From assembly GCA_020634975.1 (NCBI GenBank), contig JACKAQ010000001.1:3410001-3474000 (forward strand): 64,000 nt of DNA. Reading direction: 5' to 3'. The notes under the pieces were generated by a model that worked only from the letters and a program-made list of their open reading frames with translations, made no database searches and was not told the origin of the DNA. Shown here piece by piece: positions 43,001 through 51,599 of the stretch. A program made the position numbers and the translations under genes. Each line of letters starts with the position of its first letter. Within the stretch, counting starts at the first letter, position 1. Source of the stretch: JACKAQ01 sp020634975 [NCBI: Calditrichia bacterium]. GTDB lineage: Bacteria > Calditrichota > Calditrichia > RBG-13-44-9.

Positions 43001-44143
43001 GGCGTTTTTGTTGGCGAAGATATTCTCGATAGTTTGACTGTTGAACACGGTGAAGCACAATGGGGAGATTTTGACGCTGATGGCGATTTTGATATCCTGA
43101 TTGCCGGTCACATTAAAGAATTGGATGGTTCGTATAATACGGTGCTTCGTATCTATCGCAACGATAACGAAACCTATGTTCCTTTTGAAGTTATCGACTG
43201 TGTTCCCTGCGAAGGATGGTTCGATATTACCGCTGCAACCTGGGCAGATTACGACACAGATGGCGATATGGATGTGCTGGTTTCCGGGAACTATAATTCC
43301 GGTTCCCAAATTGAAGGACGCGCCAAAATATACGATAACAATGGCGGGACATTCATCGATTCCGGCAACGAACTGCCTGCCCCGCGTGCCAGCGGTTCAC
43401 GCGGCGGAACCTTTTCGTGGCTCGATATCGATGGCGAAGGTGACCTCGATTATTTTATCGCCGGGCAATATTTTGTTCCGGGTGGCGGCGGACTTGTGGA
43501 AGCACAAATGCACATTTATCGCAACGATGCAGCCGGGCAAAATGTTGCACCCACATCTCCGGCAGGGTTGAACGCAGCCGTGCAAAGCGGTGGCACCGTA
43601 CTGCTTTCATGGGATCCGGCGACTGATGATCACACACCCTCCGCAGCGCTCACATACGATCTGGATTTATTCCGGGATGGCACACCCGTTTCGTTGCCCC
43701 GCCGGTTGCCGGAGCCGGGAAATGTCAGCGCGGTGACCGAATGGCTGCTCAGCGGATTACCGGACGGCAGCTACGAATGGACACTCCGGGCAGTTGATGC
43801 CGCCTATAACGGCAGCGATATTTCGTCCGGGCAATTCAACATCGGTGTAACCGGTGTGAATCCGGTGGAGAATTTGCCCCGCGAATTTGCGTTCGACGAA
43901 AACTATCCGAACCCGTTCAATCCATCAACAACGCTGCGCTTCGCACTGCCCGAACGGACGACGGTTGAACTGGCTGTTTACAACCTCAACGGACAATTGG
44001 TTGATCGATTAATGAAAGAATCGTTGCCGGCAGGTGTGCACGAAGTGCGGTGGGATGCCGGCGGTGTTGCCAGCGGCACTTATTTTGTCCGGATGTCGAC
44101 GGCAGGTTTCACCAAAACCCGCAAGGTGATGTTGGTGAAATAA
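40049..44143 (+). CDS. secreted multidomain protein: BNR/Ycf48-like propeller, PKD, FG-GAP repeats, sorting module
   Basis: A 1364-residue secreted protein. After the signal peptide (LVLMLILLTSMAVAQ) there are about a dozen BNR/Ycf48-type propeller blades (about 30-650) marked by TTDGGTTW, STDGGATWS and DDGGATWEV. A PKD domain (about 655-745) carries WLWDFGDGTTS. Then follow FG-GAP/VCBS-type calcium-binding repeats (about 755-1165; DFDSDGDLDIAVLG, DVDGDGDQDLALGS, DFDNDGDLDLLLPS), a fibronectin-type domain, and a C-terminal sorting module (ENYPNPFNPSTTLRF to VMLVK). AAAGGA lies nine bases before ATG 40049; the GTG at 40022 lacks such a site. No catalytic residues are seen. It is likely a surface or released binding protein handled by a type IX-like system. 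A terminator follows. Confidence 0.88.
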   Translation: MRMLPETQKFLSLGNRLVLMLILLTSMAVAQWNRQSPVPTFLDVRGVAAPTAQRVFIATNDDSFDDGGSLFESGDGGASWVQRDVPFSLASPLNGIFFLNENLGWVYGNDNYRTTDGGTTWTALPVLGSTYFMEFYTPDFGVTTGNFGVYASRDGGLNWEPSPEGMFTFAFADAQNGIGAATSGVYRTTDGGVTFTLVQSGDAAAVAFLSGSVALAIVDDNFMRSTDGGATWSTVVSAEGRSDLKVISGDVVLAYGRSGVFPNFDFRTFRSADGGQSWTDLGTIWPDGVLGFAVADPQTVVAADPRGSMFQSTDAGQNWTQTFTSPGPLPSFFNSAAPVFADAQTGYFGYGAGFVIKTMDGGASWSQISSGTGQSLNDIDRFPDGKMIAVGEGGTLLTSNGASPWVQHSGITPFDLMAVQVINQQEVVVVDENGQVFSSSDGGENWQSFATTPAGLNAVNLKFSDLQNGWLIGSGAIGNVLFNTTDGGNSWTAVQGFGGTYVSVDIEGQSGWAANVGGRYYRSHDGGTTWIQGDLPGSPVRIYDMDFIDEGTGYAVGMLGYAARSDDGGATWEVLPTPNTTDNFTDIYLISANELWLSTNDDVAYYSATGGQNWAVLEIGSTGFGSFSAIAASPSGDAWVAGFLGFIEKFTGPPPPPLNRPPVAAFDFSINGLSVDFTSTSSDPDGFITNWLWDFGDGTTSIEQHPSHTFAEANTYIVRLTVTDDDGATTSTIRFVVVQPNPGGTFGDFTEVTPLDSLFVTPPDEDFWVITTAPADFDSDGDLDIAVLGYYVVYNQSVVDRLVLIRNDGPASATEWEFTYIDVPLGNISAGSSDLAWGDVDGDGDQDLALGSNGATVIYRNDNGTLVLTDTDLPGYWEENDQADFDLRSITWADFDNDGDLDLLLPSVYDVNIFEYRTKLMRNDGKNGTGGWIFTETDSVFAPTVHAQSAWADFDQDQDLDLLLVNISPLTDDGFIRRYRNDGNGVFVGEDILDSLTVEHGEAQWGDFDADGDFDILIAGHIKELDGSYNTVLRIYRNDNETYVPFEVIDCVPCEGWFDITAATWADYDTDGDMDVLVSGNYNSGSQIEGRAKIYDNNGGTFIDSGNELPAPRASGSRGGTFSWLDIDGEGDLDYFIAGQYFVPGGGGLVEAQMHIYRNDAAGQNVAPTSPAGLNAAVQSGGTVLLSWDPATDDHTPSAALTYDLDLFRDGTPVSLPRRLPEPGNVSAVTEWLLSGLPDGSYEWTLRAVDAAYNGSDISSGQFNIGVTGVNPVENLPREFAFDENYPNPFNPSTTLRFALPERTTVELAVYNLNGQLVDRLMKESLPAGVHEVRWDAGGVASGTYFVRMSTAGFTKTRKVMLVK

Positions 44144-44169
44144 ATAGCACTTCTAACAAGTTTAAACCT

Positions 44170-44206
44170 TAGCCCGCGTGGAAAAATCTGCGCGGGCTAT
44201 TTTTTT
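44170..44206 (+). terminator. intrinsic terminator after the secreted BNR/PKD protein
   Basis: Stem TAGCCCGCG (44170-44178) with CGCGGGCTA (44191-44199), a 12-base loop and a run of seven T, 26 bp after the stop codon. Confidence 0.88.
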
Positions 44207-44242
44207 GTGCATTACATTATGATTGTTTTGTGCATAGTTTTT

Positions 44243-45682
44243 TCAGAATCCCATTCCGAAAATAAGTCGCCAAAATTGCGCCACAAAAAAGCAAAGCGCA
44301 AAGCCTAATCCCAACGGCAACAGCGTGGCTACGGTGGTCCATTTGACACTGTTGGTTTCTTTGTAAATGGTGTAAATCGTTGTGGAGCAAGGGTTATGTA
44401 CCAAGCTGAATAGCATTAGATTTACAGCTGTTAACAGTGTCCAGCCGCCTGCCTGAAACACTGCGGAATAGGCAGATAAGCTATCGAACTCAAAAATAAC
44501 GCCTGCGCTGTCGCCAAATCCGGTTAAATGCGCGCTCAAAACAGTCAACATGAGAATAGTTGGGATCACAATTTCGTTCGCCGGAATTGCGATAATATAG
44601 GCTAATAAAATCACGCCGTTTAAGCCTATCAGCCATCCCAAAGGTTGGAGGAAATGGATGATATGTTCCGCAACACTAAGCCCGGAAATGTGAATATTCG
44701 CCAACAACCAGATCACCGCGCCGGCGGGTAACGCAAAAACGATTGCCCGCCACAACACAAAAATGGTCCGGTCAATTAATGACGTATACAGCGTTTGCAA
44801 AATTCGGGGTGGACGATAGGGCGGTAATTCCAGACTAAAGATGGAAGCCTCGCCTTTTAAAACGGTTCGCGAAAGTGCCCACGAAATAAAAAACGTTAAA
44901 AAGATGCCCAGCAACGCAACCGCAACAACTGCAGATGCAGAAACCAATCCTGCCAACGCCGGCGGCGCCATTGCGCCGATAAACAATGTTGCGATCAAAA
45001 TTTGGGTGGGCCAACGCCCGTTGCACAACGAAAAATTGTTGGTAATTATCGCAATCAGTCGTTCCCGGGGACTATCGATTACCCTTGCCGCAATAATTCC
45101 GGCTGCGTTGCAGCCATATCCCATAGCCATTGTCAGGGCTTGTTTGCCGTGAGCACCGGATTTCCGGAACATATTATCAAGATTAAAGGCTACACGCGGC
45201 AGATACCCGAAATCCTCCAGCAAAGTGAACAATGGAAAGAATATTGCCATTGGCGGGAGCATTACGCTAACCACCCACGCCATCGATAGATACATGCCAT
45301 CGATGAGCACACCTGATAGCCACCAGGGCATCCCGATTTGAACCGCAGACTGTTTTAACAATGGGTGAAGCCAGTCCATCAAAATTTCAGCCAGATAGGC
45401 GGAAGGCACGTTCGCACCTGATACGGTTATCCAAAAAACGAGGGTTAGCATCAGCAACATTAACGGAAAACCAGTCCACCGGTTGGTCAGCAGATGATCC
45501 AGTTTTTGGCTCCAGTCAAAATGTGGCGGTTCGTCACTTTTACGAACGGTTTTTTCGGAAATTCGCCCGGCTTCTTCGTAAATTGCTTCCATTAAAGAAT
45601 CATGCAAATTTTCGCCCAATTCCCAACGGAGGTTGCTGGCTTCTTCCAAAAGATCCGTGTTAAATTCTTTATGGTGTTTCAT
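44243..45682 (-). CDS. feoB: FeoB-type ferrous iron permease, separate membrane part
   Basis: A 479-residue protein equal to the membrane half of FeoB, with a soluble helical start of about 75 residues and about eight to ten membrane segments. The first gate motif is [20 protein letters not shown], then [18 protein letters not shown]; standard FeoB has GFGCN and SCSARLP here. The second gate motif is [17 protein letters not shown]. The three gate cysteines are kept though the flanks differ. The GTP-binding half is a separate gene 46 bp upstream in another frame, and the spacer has stops in all frames, so this is a true split gene. It would carry Fe2+ across the inner membrane together with the GTPase. 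A close relative for another metal is possible because of the altered gates. Confidence 0.85.
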   Translation of the reverse strand: MKHHKEFNTDLLEEASNLRWELGENLHDSLMEAIYEEAGRISEKTVRKSDEPPHFDWSQKLDHLLTNRWTGFPLMLLMLTLVFWITVSGANVPSAYLAEILMDWLHPLLKQSAVQIGMPWWLSGVLIDGMYLSMAWVVSVMLPPMAIFFPLFTLLEDFGYLPRVAFNLDNMFRKSGAHGKQALTMAMGYGCNAAGIIAARVIDSPRERLIAIITNNFSLCNGRWPTQILIATLFIGAMAPPALAGLVSASAVVAVALLGIFLTFFISWALSRTVLKGEASIFSLELPPYRPPRILQTLYTSLIDRTIFVLWRAIVFALPAGAVIWLLANIHISGLSVAEHIIHFLQPLGWLIGLNGVILLAYIIAIPANEIVIPTILMLTVLSAHLTGFGDSAGVIFEFDSLSAYSAVFQAGGWTLLTAVNLMLFSLVHNPCSTTIYTIYKETNSVKWTTVATLLPLGLGFALCFFVAQFWRLIFGMGF

Positions 45683-45728
45683 TTATATCAACCCTGATTA
45701 AAAACTCATTGTCATTATAATACAATGT

Positions 45729-46520
45729 TTATACTGTAGTTACCTTACCTACCAGATCCTGAAAATTGTTATCGCGGAGTGATTCTATAATTCGGGTATC
45801 GCCTTCCAGCAGCCGCAATGCAATCCAACGCGCGTTGGTTAATCCGGGATAGCGTGTTTCAATTTTTTTGGCGAGCCGGTTAATCACGTTTTGCAATTGC
45901 CCGGAACCACTTTGAATGCGTCGTGGCTGGCAAACATATTCGCCGGTGGCAACCTGGTCGATTGCTTTCAGTAATTCATCCAATCCTGTTTTTTGCCGGG
46001 CAGCGGTAGGAACAACAGGTATTCCCAGTTCTTTGGTTAACTGTCGCTCATCGATTATCAATTGATTACGCTTGGCTTCGTCTATCAAATTGAGGCATAG
46101 CACTGCTCGATCGGTAATTTCCAGAATTTGCAAAACGAGGTTCAGGTTCCGTTCCAAACGGGTTGCATCTGCCACAATCAAGGTGACATCGGGTTTGCCA
46201 AACAGGATGAAATTCCGGGCAACTTCTTCATCCGTGCTGGTGGAAAGCAATGAATATGTGCCTGGCAAATCGACGATTTTGTATTTTTTGTCATTATAGC
46301 CAAAACCGCCTTCTGCGCGCCCAACTGTTTTTCCGGGCCAGTTTCCGGTGTGTTGCCTTAGTCCTGTAAGTGCATTAAAAACAGTGCTTTTTCCCGTGTT
46401 TGGATTTCCGGCAAGTGCTACAACATAATCCCAGGAATCCATATCAATTCCCAGTTTTTTCAAATTTCCTATATGGTGTGCCGGGCAATTTTCACAATTT
46501 GCTGTCGACTGTGGTTTCAT
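45729..46520 (-). CDS. feoB: FeoB-type GTPase domain protein, separate gene
   Basis: A 263-residue protein matching the N-terminal G domain of FeoB. G1 is [16 protein letters not shown]2 region [13 protein letters not shown]3 [11 protein letters not shown]4 [10 protein letters not shown]5 near [10 protein letters not shown]. The GDI-like helical region follows to the end. An extra N-terminal stretch has CENCPAHH, a possible metal or redox site. The start overlaps the upstream DtxR-FeoA gene by 29 bp, so translation is coupled. The protein would be soluble and must dock on the permease encoded next. Assignment to the FeoB GTPase family is firm; that it regulates the neighbouring permease is strong inference. 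Confidence 0.9.
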   Translation of the reverse strand: MKPQSTANCENCPAHHIGNLKKLGIDMDSWDYVVALAGNPNTGKSTVFNALTGLRQHTGNWPGKTVGRAEGGFGYNDKKYKIVDLPGTYSLLSTSTDEEVARNFILFGKPDVTLIVADATRLERNLNLVLQILEITDRAVLCLNLIDEAKRNQLIIDERQLTKELGIPVVPTAARQKTGLDELLKAIDQVATGEYVCQPRRIQSGSGQLQNVINRLAKKIETRYPGLTNARWIALRLLEGDTRIIESLRDNNFQDLVGKVTTV

Positions 46521-47544
46521 TTTTTCTCTCGATTTTTTGAATGTGAATAAGTTTCGCCTGCTCTTTTCGCAGTGCGATGGAAGCGCCTTTTATACGAAAT
46601 GCGATCGGGTTACCAGACGCACTTTCCATCTCTTTTTGAATGATTGTGCCGGGAACGATGCCCAAATCCAACAATCTGCGACGATACTGTCCGTGAATTT
46701 CCCGGGAGATTCGCAGGACCTTTCCGGATTCACCGTTTCTCAAAACCAACAGATTTGCAAACGGTGTTTGCAGTTTTTCTTCCTCTTTCAGTAATTCAAC
46801 GCGAATTTGAGCTGCTGCAATTAAAGGGAGCTTCTTTTTGAAACCGTCTGCTTTAAACAGAATGGAGCCATTTTGGTGCTGAACAGAATCTATTTGCATG
46901 CCCAAACAAAGTCCGTTTTCACGGATTTCCCGGTAAATATTTTCCTGGTCATCTTCAAATTGAACAATTTTGGCTGTCTGTTCTTTTCTGATTTCAGTAA
47001 GCAATAATCCTCGTTCGGAAGGCAGATCGCCCTTATTCGTCGGGATCGGTTTTCCGTGCGGATCGTATAGTGGGTGACCAAGCCGTTCGCTAATTTTTTC
47101 CGCTTCTGCACTATCCAATTTATGCTCCTGAAGGTCGGCTTGCGTATGCCATTCCAGATCGGAAGTTCCTGTTTCTTCTGCAAGATAGCTTTCCCAAATT
47201 CTGTGCAGGCGAATCATTCTTAAAGCATATTCGTTACCTTTTTCTGTCAGAAAAAACTGGTTGTTTTCGATGCTGATTAACCCGCCGCTTTTGAGCTGTT
47301 CAATCAATTGTACAACACGATCTTTTTTTAACGATAGCGTTCCGGCAATGCTGTTAATGGTGCAAGTGATTCGCCCGCGTTCGCATTCATAAATGTGTTT
47401 TAGCGTATCTTCCATATACGAACGCTGGCTCTGGCGCATTAAAAATCGCCAATGAGAAAGTAAGCCGTGCTTTGGCCACACCACAATCAGTCCGATAAAA
47501 ATTACAATCGATGCGATGATGAGAGCATTAATCGGGTGAACCAT
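46492..47544 (-). CDS. membrane-anchored DtxR-type regulator fused to FeoA domains
   Basis: A 350-residue protein of unusual layout. One N-terminal membrane helix (about 8-24, [17 protein letters not shown]) is followed by a winged-helix DNA-binding domain (about 40-100), then a DtxR/MntR-type dimer and metal domain. In that domain [10 protein letters not shown] matches the metal-site segment HEEACRWEH of DtxR (His, Glu and His kept, Cys replaced by Asp), and [13 protein letters not shown] is the family's loop. Two SH3-like FeoA domains follow (about 205-255 and 265-340), the second with [15 protein letters not shown]. It is placed 12 bp after a normal DtxR gene and overlaps the FeoB GTPase. 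It could sense iron at the membrane and act on the FeoB GTPase through FeoA. That DNA is still bound is not proven. Confidence 0.83.
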   Translation of the reverse strand: MVHPINALIIASIVIFIGLIVVWPKHGLLSHWRFLMRQSQRSYMEDTLKHIYECERGRITCTINSIAGTLSLKKDRVVQLIEQLKSGGLISIENNQFFLTEKGNEYALRMIRLHRIWESYLAEETGTSDLEWHTQADLQEHKLDSAEAEKISERLGHPLYDPHGKPIPTNKGDLPSERGLLLTEIRKEQTAKIVQFEDDQENIYREIRENGLCLGMQIDSVQHQNGSILFKADGFKKKLPLIAAAQIRVELLKEEEKLQTPFANLLVLRNGESGKVLRISREIHGQYRRRLLDLGIVPGTIIQKEMESASGNPIAFRIKGASIALRKEQAKLIHIQKIERKNETTVDSKL

Positions 47545-47556
47545 AATTGATCCTTG

Positions 47557-48204
47557 TTAATAATGAGGTATTACCTTTATACTCGATACAATTGTGCCGG
47601 ATACAGCCAAAAATGCTTTTCCATTTGTCAAAGTGTATACACTATTATCCGGCGTTTTGTCCTGAAGTGTCCAGGTTGTTCCTTTTGCAAACTGACGGGC
47701 GGTGTAATATTGCTCAAGTTCCGCAGTGAGTTGAATATCCTGAACACGGAATGAATGCCCGATGATAACATTTTTTAATTGAATCGCTTTCAAATGTTCG
47801 CCCCAATTCGGGATTGGCGATCCGTGTGGGTCTTTATCGGGAAAGCCTAAAAAGGCATCGATCAAATACATCAATTTATCAGATATCGCATGCTCCAGTT
47901 TTTCTGCTTCTTCGTGTAAAATCTGGTCATCCATTTTTAACACTTTTTCCAAAAAAGTTTCCACTAAGCGATGTTTTCGAATCAGTTTTCGTGCCAAGAA
48001 ATCGCCTTTTTCAAGCAAGAGAGCGCCTTTGGTTTTGTCGTATTCAATCAATTCCATTTGTGAAAGCTGTTTAAACATCGATAATACCGTCGGTGGTTTC
48101 ACCTGATACCAATCTGCTACCGCTTTTGCAGTTGCCTTAATTTGATCCCGTTCCATATACCAAATGATTTTCAGGTAATCTTCTTGGCTTTTTGATAATT
48201 CCAT
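47557..48204 (-). CDS. DtxR/MntR-family metal-dependent transcriptional regulator
   Basis: A 215-residue repressor with the full DtxR layout. The winged helix at about 5-65 includes AVADWYQVKPPTVLSMFKQL. The dimerisation and metal domain at 70-135 has RKHRLVETFLEKVL, HEEAEKLEHAIS and DPHGSPIPNWG. A C-terminal SH3-like FeoA domain follows. The metal ligands His/Glu/Glu/His of the family are present; the position of DtxR Cys102 is Glu, as in MntR. It is the first gene of the iron locus and most likely represses it when Fe2+ or Mn2+ is plentiful. A cluster of TTAG/CTAA half-sites lies 37-68 bp before its start and may be the operator. Confidence 0.9.
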   Translation of the reverse strand: MELSKSQEDYLKIIWYMERDQIKATAKAVADWYQVKPPTVLSMFKQLSQMELIEYDKTKGALLLEKGDFLARKLIRKHRLVETFLEKVLKMDDQILHEEAEKLEHAISDKLMYLIDAFLGFPDKDPHGSPIPNWGEHLKAIQLKNVIIGHSFRVQDIQLTAELEQYYTARQFAKGTTWTLQDKTPDNSVYTLTNGKAFLAVSGTIVSSIKVIPHY

Positions 48205-48240
48205 CAGCTTCTCAAATTATAACTTATAATAAATTATACT

Positions 48241-48272
48241 AACCTAATAAGTAATTAGTTTAATCTAATTTT
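48241..48272 (-). promoter_or_regulatory. candidate DtxR-family operator
   Basis: AACCTAAT (48241-48248) and ATTAGTT (48254-48260) form an inverted repeat with a five-base spacer, followed by a third half-site ATCTAAT. The half-site resembles TTAGGTTAG of DtxR/IdeR boxes. The region is very AT-rich, so chance is possible. Confidence 0.35.
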
Positions 48273-48481
48273 ATCGGCGGTGTTTTTCAACACTAAACGG
48301 AAAATTATTTTTTATAAATTTTAATAAGTAAGCAGGGAAGTAAGATAAAGGGAAATGACATTAGTGGATGACAAAACAAAGCAACTATAACAAAATATTA
48401 GAATAATTGTAATATTTTATCAAATTCTATTTTCTTTTAATGACACGTGCAAGCTGTTGTTTTTTATATGCTTAAACTCAG

Positions 48482-48554
48482 AGCGGGTGACGAGATTCGA
48501 ACTCGCGACTCTCAGCTTGGGAAGCTGACACTCTACCAACTGAGTTACACCCGC
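48482..48554 (-). tRNA. tRNA-Gly (anticodon CCC)
   Basis: Full cloverleaf on the minus strand. The acceptor stem is GCGGGTG/CACCCGC and the D-arm ACTC/GAGT. The anticodon stem TCAGC/GCTGA has the loop TTCCCAA, so the anticodon is CCC reading GGG. The T-arm is GCGAG-TTCGAAT-CTCGT, and the discriminator is T. CCA is not encoded. Confidence 0.95.
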
Positions 48555-48672
48555 TTGAATGGGCAAATTTACTGTTTTATGGTGATGCTGTCAAGTGTTT
48601 CGGGTAATATCCGCAGTTCGGGAAATTGATTTTCAGTGACACGTATTTCAACCACGCGAATGAATGCCCTTA

Positions 48673-48921
48673 CTATTTTACGAGTAGCACAATGCCACCA
48701 ATCGCCAAACCGACAATTGCCAAAGGAACAATCAATGCAAGTGCTGCAGGAATAATAATTAAAGGCAACGCTATCAAACCGATAACCCCACCGATAATTC
48801 CGAAAATAATTTTGAAGGGAAGTGCGAGCAGGAAGAATAAAGCCTCGAGCAGAACGCCAAAAAGCTTGAACACAACAATAAAAACACCAACAACAACAAT
48901 CAGGGCTAATAATTCAAACAT
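48673..48921 (-). CDS. small hydrophobic membrane protein, 82 residues
   Basis: Not recognised. Nearly the whole sequence is hydrophobic and makes two to three membrane helices. A glycine-rich middle (FGIIGGVIGLIALPLIII) and almost no charged residues are seen (Glu3, Glu26, two Lys near residues 19 and 37, last Lys). AAGGAG lies five bases before the ATG. It resembles small phage-shock or envelope-stress type membrane proteins only in general character. It stands alone between tRNA-Gly and another membrane protein gene on the same strand. A real gene is likely because of the start site and even helix lengths. Confidence 0.55.
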   Translation of the reverse strand: MFELLALIVVVGVFIVVFKLFGVLLEALFFLLALPFKIIFGIIGGVIGLIALPLIIIPAALALIVPLAIVGLAIGGIVLLVK

Positions 48922-49030
48922 TTCTTCTCCTTCGTTCGTAATGGTTACAAAAATAATTACGAACGCCGGTGAAAAATGTTGCTCATTTCAGAGAATATCA
49001 ACAAGAAGTTAGGTGTCCGGTGAGAAAAAA

Positions 49031-49606
49031 TTAGTTGTCTTTTGGTAATTTTCTGCCGTACAGAATAATTGACGTTTCCAAAATGGCAGCTGCTAACAGT
49101 AGTGTAAACACATACTTAAGATAAAACGGCCACAAATCGGTGAGCAGGTTTAGTGTGTGCTGCCAATCCGAAAACATCAACTGCGCCTCAGCCAATTGGT
49201 GTGCCAGGCTAAAGCTGATGAACGCTGCCGGAAATTCCAGCCAGGCAACCGGATTCATCAAAATTTGCCAAATTCCCCGCCAACCCATCATTTCATAGCT
49301 CATTACGGCGACATTAAATCCGGTAAAAAACGCGGCAAACGGCGGCAAAATAACCAGCACGCCGGACAGAAAACTGGTGACTAAAGAGAAATTGTTCAGT
49401 GAAAAAATAATCAGAAAAACGGCCATTATATTTAAACCGTCTGTAAAATAACGGCGGGTCATTCGCAATATCCAGCGTGGATATCGCAACAAAAAATCAA
49501 GATTTCGGTCAACTGCGGTGGGTCCGAGGTAAATTCCTGCAAAAAACAGCATTGCCGAGAGGAAAAAATAGGTGAAATCGATCGTTTCAAAAAAATCTGC
49601 GAACAT
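49031..49606 (-). CDS. integral membrane protein, weakly SpoIIM-like
   Basis: A 191-residue protein with about five membrane segments. The pattern FSLNNFSLVTSFLSGVLVILP followed by a glycine loop and NPVAWLEFPAAFISFSLAHQL recalls the SpoIIM/DUF95 family, where a PHG-xxELPA segment has a like place. The match is partial: here the histidine-glycine pair is replaced. GAGG precedes the ATG at good spacing. The family is found in bacteria and archaea far beyond spore formers, and its role outside sporulation is unknown. It has no operon partner on the minus strand; the small membrane protein downstream is 109 bp away. Confidence 0.5.
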   Translation of the reverse strand: MFADFFETIDFTYFFLSAMLFFAGIYLGPTAVDRNLDFLLRYPRWILRMTRRYFTDGLNIMAVFLIIFSLNNFSLVTSFLSGVLVILPPFAAFFTGFNVAVMSYEMMGWRGIWQILMNPVAWLEFPAAFISFSLAHQLAEAQLMFSDWQHTLNLLTDLWPFYLKYVFTLLLAAAILETSIILYGRKLPKDN

Positions 49607-50003
49607 GGTTGCCTCAACTCAAAAGTGTTTATCATTTGGCAACGAAAAATGATCGTTGCGAATGTTGCAACCACAGTGGATAAACGTTGAGATGAATGAT
49701 ATTCGGGAAATGGTAAACAAATTGAAGATGAAAAAAATCGCAGTCTTACTGACCGTCGCAAATAGAGAAGCTAAATAGTTTTTTAGCACCTGTATCTGAG
49801 GCGGAAAACCCGATTGGTAACATATTTCAATAAGTTCACACGAAAAAATGTGAAAACATCTCAAAAACTGAAATAAAACCGCTGTGGTTTTTTGACGAAT
49901 TTGTCGCTAAAATTAACGGCTTCAAATATGCAAACTTTATCATAGTATCAACTGTAAATATCGATAATTTGTAAGCTTAAGTCAAAAACTTTTTGGAATT
50001 TTT
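49607..50003. other. divergent intergenic region
   Basis: 397 AT-rich bp between divergently read membrane protein genes. No gene, RNA or clear hairpin seen. It must hold the promoters for both. Confidence 0.5.
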
Positions 50004-51599
50004 ATGCATAAAAAAATATTTGCCTATTTATTGGGATTTTTCATTTTTTTCACGCTGTACAACACGCTCATTCCGTTTGAATTTGATGTGCCGTTTTCCG
50101 AATTGGGTGGGCAACTGCAAAAGATAAACCGCATTCCGTTTTTCGATGCGGATGGCGATCTGGTGTCGCTAACCGATATTGTGGGCAATATTTTTCTGTT
50201 TATTCCGTTTGGTTTTTTGTGTTACATGCTACTGTGGTATATGAAAAAACGGCATCGATTGGTGTGGTGCATTTTGGGTGGAGCAGCGCTGAGTTTTACA
50301 ATTGAATTTTTGCAACTCTTTATTTATTCAAGAGATACGGCAATTCATGATTTGGTGAATAACACGCTTGGCAGCGCTATCGGTGCAACTGTTGCCGCAA
50401 TTTATGCCACGCAGCTTTCCGAATTTATTAGCAAAACATTTTTTGATTTATTGAAAAATAAACCTGCTTTACTGATTGTCATTTTGCTGCTACTCGCGCA
50501 ATCCGTTTCCGCAATCATGCCGTTTACTGTTTCGATCAGTGTATCCGGTTTTGTAAAAAGCGTGAAAGAGACAAACCTTGTGCCATTCACCTATCGTCCG
50601 CTGAGTGTACTGCTTTTTGACGATTACAGCAAAGATGCACAATTTCAGATGACCGATTCCGTTAAAGCCAAATTACAGCAATCTGATTTACCGGCTGATG
50701 TGGTTGAAAATCTGCGCAAATTTGACCAGCCGGAACCGCAATCGCGGCGAAAATTTTTAGATGCAATCAAGTCGGTTGTCGGTGGAAAAGCGCTGAAAGC
50801 GCATCGAGAAACCATACTGCAATTGGCGCAAATTCGCAGCGAAGAAACGATTTTTGATTTCACTCAAATGATTGAAAATATTATATTTTGGGCTATTGCC
50901 GGATACCTGATTTCACTGTCGCTGCTGCTGTATTTTCCGCAACTACCACGGGCAAATCTCATCCGCTGGTTGTTCCCGGTCATTTACTTTATTCTGCTCG
51001 AATTTGCTCAAATTTTTATAACTTCGCGGATCACGGATATCAACGATATTATCGGCGGTTGTGCGGGCGTTTACGCTGGATATTTGCTGTTCCGGTTGCT
51101 GCCACCGACAATCGCAGCAAACCGGCAACTGGACGTTTCGATGCTCAAAATCCCGGTGCTGCTATATGCCATTTTTATCCTGTTTTCCGGATTCCGCCCG
51201 TTCGATTGGTCGATGAATCCGGCGGTGTGGGGCAAGGATTTCGAGCAGGGAAACCTCATTCCGTTTTACGCCTATTTTCGTAAAACCAATTTGTGGAATT
51301 TGTACGACCTTGTGCGAACATTGGCCTTTTTTGCGCCGCTAAGTTTATATTTTAGCTATACGTTACGGCTTCAGCAAAAATCGTTTCCGGGGATTTTTAT
51401 TTTGATGACGCTGGCCGGTTTGCTCACAGGAGCGTTGATCGAGTTTACCCAAATTCTGTCGCCGTCGCGAGTGGCGGAAATCACAGATGTGATCTCATAC
51501 GGCATCAGCGGAGCATTGGGAGTTTTTGCGATGTATTATTACGAGCAGGAAGTGCGCCCTAAATTTGCGGCGGGAGATGTTTCAGCGGAGCAGGGTTGA
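50004..51599 (+). CDS. double VanZ-like membrane protein
   Basis: A 531-residue protein with about ten to twelve membrane helices and two VanZ-like units. The first (about 5-150) has SLTDIVGNIFLFIPFGFLCY, then FTIEFLQLFIYSRD and HDLVNNTLGSAIGA, the classic VanZ signature. The second half repeats the theme: LEFAQIFITSRITDINDIIGG with GVYAGYLLF, and then ALIEFTQILSPSRVAEITDV with a small-residue helix. Between them lies a soluble stretch of about 90 charged residues (205-290). VanZ proteins give teicoplanin resistance in enterococci, but most relatives have no known function. The upstream ribosome site is weak (GGAA). Its 3' end overlaps the convergent glycosyltransferase gene by 18 bp. Confidence 0.82.
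   Translation: MHKKIFAYLLGFFIFFTLYNTLIPFEFDVPFSELGGQLQKINRIPFFDADGDLVSLTDIVGNIFLFIPFGFLCYMLLWYMKKRHRLVWCILGGAALSFTIEFLQLFIYSRDTAIHDLVNNTLGSAIGATVAAIYATQLSEFISKTFFDLLKNKPALLIVILLLLAQSVSAIMPFTVSISVSGFVKSVKETNLVPFTYRPLSVLLFDDYSKDAQFQMTDSVKAKLQQSDLPADVVENLRKFDQPEPQSRRKFLDAIKSVVGGKALKAHRETILQLAQIRSEETIFDFTQMIENIIFWAIAGYLISLSLLLYFPQLPRANLIRWLFPVIYFILLEFAQIFITSRITDINDIIGGCAGVYAGYLLFRLLPPTIAANRQLDVSMLKIPVLLYAIFILFSGFRPFDWSMNPAVWGKDFEQGNLIPFYAYFRKTNLWNLYDLVRTLAFFAPLSLYFSYTLRLQQKSFPGIFILMTLAGLLTGALIEFTQILSPSRVAEITDVISYGISGALGVFAMYYYEQEVRPKFAAGDVSAEQG

Noticed and set aside
45683-45728. Frameshift or sequencing error as the cause of the split FeoB
   Set aside because: The spacer has stops in every frame and the downstream gene has its own start; a single indel would not join the halves.
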